From Anthonomus grandis grandis (taxonomy: Eukaryota > Arthropoda > Insecta > Coleoptera > Curculionidae), in NCBI RefSeq assembly GCF_022605725.1, contig NC_065553.1, forward strand, positions 4,712,001 through 4,776,000: a DNA stretch of 64,000 bases, written 5' to 3'. Position 1 is the stretch's first letter. The number at the start of each line of letters is the position of its first letter. Position numbers and translations under genes: made by a program. Shown piece after piece: positions 33,601 through 43,900 of the stretch. The notes beneath the pieces were generated by a model. That model was given only the letters and a program-made list of their open reading frames with translations. It did no database searches and was not told the origin of the DNA.

Positions 33601-35949
33601 ATTCCAGCCCACACATTTACTTAAAATCGTTGTTGAAAGTTTGTTCGCCGAATGGCATGCGGATTTTCAATTGCCCAAAAATGCGTGTTGCGAAAATTGT
33701 GAATACCATTGCGTGTGAAAATTGCTTCATCCGTAGCTAAAATATTTCTGGTAAAGTTTGGGTTTAACTGCTGCTGATGTAACAACCACTCGCAAAAGTT
33801 TACTCCAGGCGCATGATCCCTTGGAAGTAAAGCTTGTACCCTTTGGACGTGAAATGTATACAGTAATTCATGCCTTAAAATTGGCCAACCTGTGACTGGT
33901 GATAATCCAAATTGCGTTGCAATTGTTCTAGTGCTTATGTCAGGATGCTCTTCGATGATATCTAAAATCAAATTCTCCAGATTTAAAATGCGCCTAGGTC
34001 TAATGGCTCCACCATGTTGCCCTGGCCTCGGCCACAAATTTCCAGTTTCTCCACCCCGCTGAACCACACGCAAAAAAGCTTTACGCGACGGATGATACAT
34101 ATGAGGAAACCTTTGTGCATAAAGATTAGCTGCAGCCACACTGTTTTGTCTTGATTCTTCGTATGCCAGTAACATGTCCATTAGTTCCTCATTTGAAAAA
34201 TTATGCGGCATAATTTTAATAAAAAACGAAATACGAACACAACTGTATCAACTGATAGCAAAGTAGGTACTACTAAACATAATAAACATCATCCGGACTT
34301 TTTTACTTCTTAATTTGAAAACAAAATTCCACCTGATAAAGTTATTACATTTTTGTGAAAAAAAAAAGAATTATCTCAGAAACTAAAAATATTTTACTTA
34401 ATTTTTTTTCACTATTAGTCATTATTTATCATTAGCAATAATTTCCCAAGTTTATGCGTATAGGTTAAGAAACACCCTGTATAATTCAAAATAACGACTA
34501 TATTATGGACTATATATGGAAAGGTACTTTAATATGGTAAATCGCCAATATTGCTTTGAATTAAAAAAAAATAAATTGAAACTCCATTCAGTTAAATCAA
34601 TATTACACAATAATTCTAAGCAGTCGTTTAAACGTCAAATGTTTAACGTAACGTTTTTAAATATTTATGAGATCATTATTAGCTTTAATGATTCTGATTT
34701 AAACCTTTGAAACTATTGAAAGAAATTGAAAATGATGAGTTCTTTCTGGAAATATCCTAATCATTAAAAAAGCAGAAAATTGTGGTTATGTTGAAATTAT
34801 TTCCAAAGGTTACAGGTTGATTCTTGAGGATATCTACTGAATTCTTAATGGTTTTAATTCTTAATATTCTTATGTAAGGGATTCCTTTCTTGACTTCGTT
34901 CTTAATTTTCAGATGGACATATTATAAGGTCATCCTAACATCGAATTAACGTGTTTAATATATTATTTTGCTGCTTATTGTCTGCTAATGCTTTTAAAGC
35001 TATAACGGATGGTAATTATACATACTTACCCAAATGCACTTAAAAACGTTAACAACCACATTTCCCACAGGTTTCAAGATTCGGTACCATGGTTTACCCA
35101 CAAAAAATACAACTAAAATAGTAAAGAAATGTTATTGAAGAAAATATTTTGTTTTATTATTACCTAAAGCTAGCACCATAAATACTGCCGGCAATGAAAA
35201 TGCTAGAGGGTAGCATCCAGTTTCACCAAAACAGTCCACTTCACTTCTCAAAAGCGGAGTAATAAACATTGCCAATAGACTTCCTGCATTAACGGCAAAA
35301 TAAAATAAATAAAAGAATAAAGTCAACTGACTTTGTTGCTAAAAATGATATTATAAGCAGTCCAGAGAATAATCAAGAAGAGTTTTTATGAGGTATTACA
35401 TCAGGTAATATAAACTGATCTCCACCAAAGGATGGAATGCATGGCTTAATCAATCCGCCTCCAATAGCAATAATCATGAGGGAAGTTATGGTAAGTTCTG
35501 TTTTTGGTAGCTTTAAAGCATTATATGTGGTCAACGCAAGCAAAATGCTACCCACTGAGTAAACCGCTGTGAAAACAACGATGGTGTTAAATTTTCCCAG
35601 CCAACTATCTGATATTACGCCGCCCAACAGAGGGAAAAAATAGATCAGCATGGAATATGCGTGAAAAAGCGACTTCGCATCTCTTTCGCTGAAGTCCAAA
35701 ACGTTATTGAGGTAAACGACAATGATTGCTGAAAATTACACTCGTTATAATAATATATACTAATATGAGGGAAATATTTACCTGTGCATCCATAGAAGTA
35801 AAACCTCTCCAAAACTTCGTTGGCTATTAGGAAAATGGTTGCTTTTGGAAATTTTAGCTTCTGTAAAATAGTATTTTAGCTTGACCGAGTAAATTGGCGT
35901 TTTGATAATTATTTTAACTAACCTGAGGAGCATCCGCATCGTTTTCCAT
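27693..35949 (-). CDS. SLC15/POT-family proton-coupled oligopeptide transporter, copy A (diverged, last exon not found)
   Basis: Coding exons: 35949-35923, 35860-35782, 35728-35400, 35338-35164, 35112-35030, 31854-31615, 31558-31314, 29463-29361, 29305-29127, 28212-28008, 27944-27699 (or to the in-frame TAA at 27695-27693). Phases fit at every join, giving 637 codons without a stop. Protein: MENDADAPQ start, ExxER motif (ANEVLERFYFYG), PTR2 motifs LLGGVISDSWLGK and FYLFYFAVNAGSL, GGLIKPCIPSFGGDQF, a TM7 region ALYYQQHSAWVLQ, a large extracellular loop, and TM10 AGLEFAYSEAP with the conserved Glu. Family role: H+-driven uptake of di/tripeptides at the plasma membrane. Compared with copy B, YYGMR is FYGCT and FWALYDQQG is YFALYYQQH, so substrate handling may differ. 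The exon for TM12 and the cytoplasmic tail is not visible; without it the protein ends Q-V-stop after TM11. It could be a neofunctionalised or dying duplicate. Confidence 0.88.
28260..28990 (+). mobile_element. Penelope-like element RT fragment (antisense in SLC15-A intron)
   Basis: The + strand reads ISVNVESLYTNMPF (the LDV.SL(F/Y)TN(I/V)P block of Penelope RTs), then YVDDTLIIW (catalytic YVDD), LKCSCKEQWTNF (degraded 'FLDV.+....+....+Y') and VGIIKTLCKSVATVCN ... NGYSSKIIE before the GIY-YIG part would begin. Several stops. It fills most of the intron between coding exons 9 and 10 of copy A, opposite in strand. Confidence 0.75.
29990..30430 (-). mobile_element. Non-LTR RT fragment in SLC15-A intron
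   Basis: GLKKDRIILLYKG, KYWKNLLKKRFLNI, QKAKSTMDAIF and EYAAAVFCDLSKVFHYVSHR match RT blocks 0-2 of Jockey-like elements ('KAF D.V.H' is mutated to KVFHYVSH). It is truncated before the catalytic YADD. It lies in the intron between copy A exons 7 and 8. Confidence 0.8.
30440..31310. other. Intronic sequence of SLC15 copy A
   Basis: No recognisable coding or repeat structure in this part of the intron. Confidence 0.4.
31860..32985. other. Intronic sequence of SLC15 copy A
   Basis: AT-rich intron, no recognised element until the terminal repeat at 32987. Confidence 0.4.
32987..34479 (-). mobile_element. Tc1/mariner-superfamily element (DD41D-like), nearly intact, in SLC15-A intron 5
   Basis: The inverted repeats start CAGGGTGTTTCTTAACCTAT at 32987 and, read inward, at 34479. 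They match almost perfectly for about 46 bp and well for about 108 bp (to GAGATAA). Total length is about 1.49 kb with one long transposase frame between. A TA follows the right end. It is in the same strand sense as the host gene and lies between coding exons 5 and 6 of copy A. Confidence 0.9.
33309..34211 (-). pseudogene. Transposase of the 32987-34479 element, one premature stop
   Basis: ATG at 34211 (MPHNFSNEELMDMLLAYEES) opens a helix-turn-helix region, then ILATDEAIF (first Asp), NFRNTHFWAIENPHA and FQQRF. An in-frame TAA (about 33618-33620) interrupts where the family reads K/S-VNVWAG. The same frame continues VNVWAGIVNGILIGAFIL, LHDGAPPHFARPVRRHLD (second Asp), RWIGRGGPIGWPPRSPDLNP and LDFYFWAT (third Asp). 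I count 41 residues between the second and third Asp. The single stop and near-perfect ends imply a young copy. Confidence 0.88.
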
Positions 35950-36743
35950 AATTTTAGTTTAGCTGATTTTTTTTTTTACATTTATTAACTTAATAATTTG
36001 ACAATTATTGTTTTGTTGACATTTTTAGAATGTGATCCCCATTATCACTTTATACATTGTTATAATAATTCTTTATTTTGCTATAGTTTATTTATTACTG
36101 AATATTGCCCACTCAGTACGTAATTACATTAGAAACACAATTTATAAAAGAAATACAAAAATTACAAGATTGGTTCTATTTAACCAACGATTGGTTATTC
36201 GCTTATTTTATGGGCATTACGTCACTATTTTAGTAAAAATTAATTAATAGTTACTATCCAATGCCCTCAATTATTGAAAAGAAGAAGATATACTTGTTCA
36301 CGTATTCAGAAGAATTTAACTCTATACTGACACCTTTCGTTATGTTTAATTCAATGTTAGTCCATTAACCTGGAATAACTTAGAAATGTTGTATATTGTT
36401 TTTGCCGATGGAGACCAATAATTTCAAGAGCATGCTGACGATCAAAGCAAGCAAGTATACAAATTCTAAAAAATATAAAATACAAGGATTTACAATAATA
36501 TAATCTAAATGACCTAATTTGGGGACCTATGGGGTCCTCAAACAAGATAAACTACTTAAAAACTAGACACTACAGGTGAAAATAAATAACTAAATGTAAT
36601 TAGAACCCTAAATAAACTTAGACTACAAAATCCGAGCGAAACAGTACAAAAATTACGAGAATAATAAAGGTATTTACGTTTTCATAACACTGCTTGGCTC
36701 TCAAGTTTGATCGTCCAGATCAATCAACACCTACAGAGCTACT
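35950..36743. other. 5' flank of SLC15 copy A
   Basis: It contains the presumed copy A promoter and 5' UTR. No TATA box or other motif can be fixed with confidence, and nothing coding is recognised. Confidence 0.4.
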
Positions 36744-38300
36744 TCAGTCATGATAAGGCGCTAGCCTGACGATGTTTACAATTTTCATCTTCGTCGTCGG
36801 AAGTCGCTGCATAGTCAGTCCTGGACGAAGCATAGCCAGTCCTAAGGATGAATCGATAACCATACGAATATTTATGGAAATGTTCAATAGTTCTACTTTT
36901 TTTGCTGCCAATAGCTCTCTTCTGGTCACACAATAGATTCTTTCTGGCTTCGATAGAGTATCACTAAAATAAGCTCTTACTTGCTCACCATCCTCATATT
37001 TTTGTGATCGGACGGCTCCAATTCCAACATTGCTTGCATCTGCATCCAAAATAAAAATTCATCCAGGAATAGGATACGTTGAAATTGGTTATTGCTTTTT
37101 ATCCCTTGAAATGCTTTTTCACAGTCTGCTGACCAAATAAATACCATTTTGTCCTCCGTGAGCTTATGAAGAGGTTTTGCAAGGTTAGCGAAGTTTCTTA
37201 CAAATCTTCGGTATTAGGTAGAAAGAAGCCTTAGACCCAGAAAGCTTCTTAACTGGTGTTTGTCAGTAGGCAATTTTTGATTGCTTCTACTTTTTCTGGA
37301 TCACTCTTGACACCATTCGAACTTCTTTTTAAAATAAGCAAAATTCTTTAGGACTTTAGGTTGGCGTCTAGTGATGACGTCATACTTCGAGGTGCTTGTT
37401 TTATCGGAACATTATATCCAGTGTTAATTCGATGCTGCACCAATTCAGTACTTTCCAGGTCATTATCGTGCAAGACACATCTAGAGTTTCTTCAATAAGA
37501 CGTCGGAATTTACTACACTGGTCCATAATCAAATTGGCAGAAGATTCTTCAAAAAGAAGGTTTTGTAAACATACCGGAAAAGGTCTGCTTGAATGATGAA
37601 TTCTATTAGCATTTTTATGACTGCTGCTACTTCAGAGCATACGCCAATGTTCTCTCCTTGTTTCAGGTGTTAATCATACCCTTTCAAGTTTACCGTTCGA
37701 ACCAAAATAGCAGATTTTTTCTGTTTCTTAGGTAACGTCTTTCCTGGAAAAATTCATTGACCATATACTTTGCAGCTTTCCATGGGCTCAATTAAAATAG
37801 TTTCTTCCTTTTTGCCTCCAGTTGTTGTATCAACCAGCACTTCTGAATTTGCTGGTAGGGTAATATCCTTAGATAACTCAGCTGGTATTTCCTTTATCTT
37901 CGTGAGGTAGTGCATAATAATCTCTTCAGTTCGCCTCATCAATATCCGGTTATATGCATCCATTTTAAACTACTGGGCATTCATAACATCTAATCCTAAT
38001 ATGACATTATCTATGATTTTGGACACTATAGTACTGGCTGTTGGAATATTGTTTAGCCAATGGGGACTTTTGCTTTATATAGTCCAAGAATCAGACTCCT
38101 TCTTCCCTCCTCTGACTCCAGGATTAAATGTGGTGGTGGTGAAATCCAATATTGAGCGACGATGTTCGGCTTCACGATGGTATGACTTGGTCCTGTATCC
38201 ACCACCATCTCACGGCCGTATATTTTTCCCGGTACTACTAAGCTCTTCCCAGAACGTGGCAGCCGGTTAATCCTTATACGTGGTGGTTATGCGTGGTAGC
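36744..38300 (-). mobile_element. Degenerate Ty3/gypsy LTR-retrotransposon pol fragment
   Basis: In - strand order: a decayed protease-like piece near 38180 (EMVVDTGPSHTIVKPNI), a gypsy-type linker at 37963-37754 (ITLPANSEVLVDTTTGGKKE), then the RT thumb near 37240-37090 (RRFVRNFANLAKPLHKLTED and DCEKAFQGIK). RNase H follows at about 37070-36900 (LDADASNVGIGAV; AYFSDTLSKPERIYCVTRRE). The RT core is mostly lost and stops are frequent. No LTRs or integrase were found. Confidence 0.8.
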
Positions 38301-38564
38301 ACCCAGCCAGCTTGCGAACCATGAAGCTGACTAGTTCAAGTTTTCCTGGTTCCTTGAGTCTGTCAAAGGCTCGGGACATTGGCGTCTTCTCATTACAATT
38401 CGAACAGTGGAATGGTCTCTTAGGTGTTGTAGTCAAAAATAGCTTAAACTTCGTCGGACGGTCTTCGAGATCATTTTCCCAAGTTGATTCCTGCCTTGTC
38501 TTATCACTTCCGAAGTACTTTTATGGTGAGCCAACCTTAGGGCATGGATCTCGAACCTCGTTAA

Positions 38565-39150
38565 TAAAATAAGTTAAATAAAATGTGTTCCCGGAACTCG
38601 GTTGGGGCGGAAGCATAAGCTACATTTCTTAATCGAGCAACATTACCAAAGCTGTATTCTAGGCCATTATTGGTATTTGGCACTGCTATGTTAATTAGAA
38701 AGGTTTTCTTTTGGGCTTTGTTTATTAAGATTATATCTGGTCTGTTTGAAGTCAGCGTCCTATCGGTCAAAACAGTTCTGTCCCAGTAGAGGCGAAAGTC
38801 GTCATTTTCAAGTACAGTTTCTGCTTTGTACTCTTAATAGGAGCAAGTTTCGCCAATTAGATGATAAAGTTTTGCCAGTTCTTGATGAATAATTTTTGCC
38901 ACACAGTTATGTCGGTGCAGATATTCGGCAGCTAGTAGAGATGTGCATCCTGATGTTATATATTGAATTGTCTCCGGTACTATTATTATTATTATTATTA
39001 CTTGCTTTTGGTAACGTTATAAAAGTAATAGTCCCAGAACACAATTTATCAGGACCTGGGGTTTTTTTATTCTTCATAAGCTTCACCGCGTGTCTCATTT
39101 CTCCTATTAATATACTTGGTCCTGTCAGCTCTTCTAATTGAATCGTTAGG
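38565..39150 (-). mobile_element. Non-LTR retrotransposon remnant with internal deletion
   Basis: KLMKNKKTPGPDKL near 39080 is the RT block just before the core (usually K.KAPGPD.+). Near 38790-38600 the frame reads TLTSNRPDIILINKAQKKTF, then LINIAVPNTNN, the C-terminal 'NRPDI.+.D......+IDIAVP...N' block found in several arthropod non-LTR elements. The RT core between them is deleted. Confidence 0.7.
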
Positions 39151-39588
39151 ATGTTTCATCTGTTGTCATTGAAAATGGAAGAAATATGCAAAAGCGTAAT
39201 TGAATATTCCTTCCAGATTTCCGATATCCACTACCATTATTTTCATCTCTAATAATCTGCGGTGTTTTTTTATATATAAATATTAAGAATTTTGAAATTC
39301 TAAAAAAAACATTTATATATACACTTTAATTGGATGAAAACTTTTTATTTCTTTATACATCCTTAGTTTTTCTCTAAGATTGAAAACTTTTTATAGAAAG
39401 CGTTAGGTCACATTTTAAAATTATTGGAAAAAAATCTAATTAGTATTTATTTTCAAAATAGAGAAAATGTGACAAATGACTGAATGAAAAATAACTGAAT
39501 ATTTAGAAAAAGCAATAAAAATATGTCTTAACAATCTAAAAGCACAACAAATGGTCATTCAGACCATTCTAGGGATATTTCTATTACG

Positions 39589-40210
39589 GTGTACCTACGT
39601 GGCAACACCGGATTACCTTCTACGATCACGTGGCGGGCATATGATGGGAATCATTTTGCCAAATGGAATTTGCCAGGAAAAGCAAGATTTAGGAAATCTA
39701 AGCAAAAATTAAAAAAATAACATAAAAAAAGTTTTTTCAATTAAAAATACTAAAATTTTTCCTAACAATTGAAAGGATCATCAAAGGGTCATTGAGGACC
39801 TTCTAAGGATAGTGCTATCTGATACTCTAAATTTAGGAATTTTATCTTTATTACTTAAATCCTTAACCTCAATTTAGTTTTCAATTGAATTAGAACTTTA
39901 TTAATTTGTTGCCAAAAGACAAGAAACTATAGACACTAAAATAAGTGGTAAAATGATTAATATAGAATATATATTCATCATTAAACACGAATAGTTATAT
40001 CTCATAAAAATAAATGAAAACACCCTAAAGAATTAATGAAGGCATACAAGGGATATTGCGGTAAAACATCCTATATGAGTCGATTCTAAATTATTTATAA
40101 TTACAAACTTTATATATGGTTTACCTAGGTGGCAACACCGCATTTCACTCTGCGATCACGTGACGATGATTTAATTACAAACGTTTTGCCAAATGAATAT
40201 TGCCATGAAC
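39589..40210 (+). repeat. Two direct copies of a ~92-bp repeat, 530 bp apart
   Basis: Copies at about 39589-39680 and 40119-40210 share TACCTA.GTGGCAACACCG, then TCT.CGATCACGTG, and end TTTTGCCAAATG.A..TTGCCA. Both hold a CACGTG palindrome. A partial match (TTGGCAACACGGCATTTTC) lies near 43580. Confidence 0.75.
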
Positions 40211-40920
40211 CGTTCAGTACACTCTCTGACCTAATTTATTATTATCATGCCAACAATGATGGTTTAAAATGCAGAATAAAAACAAACATGTACACAATAA
40301 AATATACAAGTAGGTATAATTTTTATTTCTCTAAAAACAAATCCAATTATCACATATATAGTACATTGCTTACTACTTAATATATAATATGTACATACTG
40401 CCTTAAATTTAGTAAAAAAATTAAATGTATATAATATAAAACGGTTTAAGAGTTTAGTTAAAAAAACCTAAAAATTTTAATTTTTTTAACAATAACACCA
40501 AAGACTAGAAACAAAATAATTTGTTATTTTATTAATATTTAATAGTCCAAAAAGAATCTTAAATTATTTATAAATGAATGAAAAAATTATAAATTTATTA
40601 CCAAGTAATTGTAATAAATAAAATTAAAAAAATATCTATTTTAAGATCCCTTTTGGAATCAAATTAATGTTGCTGGACATGTGCATGTCCCTTTACCAAT
40701 TCATTTAGTACCTATTAGCATCATCAAAATGTTGCATTTTATAGAAAAAGATTGTATTTTTTTGGTATATATAAAACCTTAATTCCTGTAAATACTGTTG
40801 GTCGTGGTGGTTAAGGTATTAACTTACGAGTATAAGATGGAATCCCAGATCTTTCCAACGAATAATACTACCCTATACATATATTTAAATCTCGTATATA
40901 ATACTTTTTTAAATAATATC
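40211..40920. other. 3' flank of SLC15 copy B
   Basis: Contains the presumed 3' UTR and flank of copy B. A TTTATT (AATAAA on the - strand) near 40527 is a possible poly(A) signal. No gene is seen. Confidence 0.3.
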
Positions 40921-43900
40921 TCAGTTACTCTTTTCAAACGAGGGGTTGTCCAGACCCCCATTCGTGCTTTTTTTATTGTCGGGCTCCAGCACCGTATCTT
41001 CTGCTATGCTGCTATCCTCGTCGGATACGTACTTGTAACGTACTGCCAGCCACATGAAAATAAGCATGTCGCCCACCATAAGCCCGGTGTACAAGAAGAA
41101 ATCATTAGACTGAAAAAAAAAACTGGTTTTTTATTATATTAAAAGAAGAGAGAGACAGAAATGGGTTTGAATAATGGAGAAACATTTTTACACTGCAATT
41201 ACCAGCACCCATCATAAAAGATAAATGGTAAAGATGAGAGTGGAAAAAAGGAATCAGACTCTTATACCAAAACAAACTTGCTAAGTTAGAGGTAATTTCA
41301 AAATAGTTATAAATATAAAGCTTTTCCGTCTTTTTTCTATATCACCAGTTCATTTCTACCTAGATCTTCTGGAAATAGCGTTTTTCTGGCATAGTTTGCA
41401 CAATTATATCCAAAGCTTCATACCATTTGTATGTGCAGAAGTCGATTCTTGAAGTGGAATGGTTATAATATATCGGGTTAGGAAGAGCGCGAAGTTTTTT
41501 CTCCACATATGAAAATGCCAGTCTCTATGTCAAGAGTTATGCATTTCGATTCAATTTTCGATACAAGTTCGCTCATCATCATCAGACTCTTACACTACAT
41601 AAATGATGCGTATGTAATGATGTGTATATATATGATAAATGCGATGTTTACATGTAAAAGAAAAGTTTTCCGTCCCTTCCTAACCCGCTCCATTAGTATT
41701 TACTTAGGATTCCTGAGACTGCGCTGGGTATCTAAACATGAAAATGGAACTTTTCCTCTCTTTTCTGTATCTCCGTTTAATTTCTTAAGTACACTCTGGA
41801 TCTTCTATAAATTGTGTTTTTTCTGACATACTTTGCACAATTATATCCAAAAAACATAACTGCATTAACTTTCCATAGACTGAGATCGCGATGTCAGTAT
41901 GTCCAAGAGCCACCTAATTTGAAGCTTTAAAATTATTATTCGCATTTTTTATTTGTGAAAATGTGTCAGGACTATTGCAATTTTCGTTCTCTAGGTATGA
42001 GCATGACATCGAAATCTGTTGACATTCTCATTCTATTCTTAGAAAATATAAAACATATTTAATTCATTCATCCAATATGGGCATCTAATAAAAACATTCC
42101 AGGTATATTTGCTCAAGGTTCAAGGTGAACAGAAACGAGTTCCAAAATGAGTAGGACTAAGCTGGTAGATTCTCTGCATGATCGCTGCTATCAAAATAAT
42201 GCTTACCTGAAGTGTGAATATGCTTGCAGACTCGATCAACACAATGATAAGGTTTCCTATGGCTGTAGTTAGTAAAAAGCACGCTTGTAGCACTGACTTC
42301 ATAGAAACTGGAGCTTGCGAATACGAAAACTCCAAACCAGTGATGGAGAACATGATCTCAGCGGCGGTGATGATGAAATATTGAGGTAGAAGCCATAGAA
42401 TGTGAACGCTATTTGGTTGGGTGACTATTATGGAGGACATCGTTTTCTCTTTCTAGAAAGAATTTACATCTTTTAATAATTTCTATTTAACTGAGACAAA
42501 TTCGTTAAATAAAATATACTTACCGCGTTTATAAGGACAGTATAAGTTCCTCCAAGCTTAAACTCGACTTCTTTGCCGTCTAGAATATCAATAGTGTAAG
42601 TACCAACGTATGAAAGTTTCTTTATTGTGAAGTTTCCTGCTTCCACCATTAAATTATGGTCACCATCAGAATATGAGTAGTTTACTGCAGATTTATCGCT
42701 GACTAATGTTCTGAAAAAAGGGATTTAAAAGAAATCTTTATCAAATGTTGACTCTCTAGACTTACCTTACTAAGGGATATCCGTCTTCACTCTTAGTTAC
42801 AGAATCTACGTATGTTTCAGCACCCTTATCGTGTAAAAATATTCCATATGCGGTTGCTTCTGTCATGGTTAAAGGTACATCATAGTTTTCACAAGCAGAA
42901 GATGTGAACGCAAAATTAACCTAACAAAAAATCCTTGGTTGGTAAAAGGTAATGAGCTTTTAGGCTTTTATACTTACCAGTTGGGTTTTACTGCTAATAC
43001 TGAGATATTTATCTTCGTAATAACCGTCTGTGAGGGTGCCAACGTTATTTCCATCACGCGTAAATCTAGAATTGGTATTTAAAATTAATACGAAGTAAAA
43101 AAAAGTTTATAAAATTCGAAAAATTCATCAACGCCATTTGATCCTATAACCGGTCTCATAAAGCTGGATTTATAAACTTGAACGGTATCAGAACTGCTTA
43201 AGACAATAAAAAAAATATGAATTGGCTTATGGAAGACATTTTTCATAACTTTTAGGTCTATAATTAACAAAAGTTGCATCCAGTTATGTAAGTTATGTTT
43301 TGGTCATGTGAATGTATATTTTTTTCTTTATTGGTGTAATTATAATGCTTTAAAAATTAGATTGGATCGGGCCATGATGGGTAACGACGTCAAGTTTATA
43401 AATCTTGCTTTGAACGTTATTGCGACGCCGTTAAGTTTTTCAATATATTTTCAAAGCAATGCTTGAATTTTCTTGTTAAAATAAAAAAATATCCGGGGTT
43501 CATTATTTAATGTCCATTTTTTTCATCGGTAATTCTTTCGATATAGCTCTTGTAAATTACGCCTAAGCTTATAAAATAACTTGGCAACACGGCATTTTCT
43601 TAGAAAAGAATACTGAGCCAGTCGGTAGTCCCATTCTTTCCAAGTAATTTATATGTCAAATACGTCAAACATGTCAAATTTTGACGTGGAGGTAAAGTAA
43701 TTGAGAACTGCATAGAGGAGCATGCCTTAGGTAAAGAAAGTATCAATTACGACGTTAAGTTAATCAATCCATTTTTAACCCAATTTGTTTAAAAAGTAAC
43801 ATCCGTACCGTTTGACGTTGGTATTTTTTTCGTTTAATCTCATGACGTTCGACCATGTTGCCCAATTAGGTTGTCATATCGTATATTAAAGTTTATTTTA

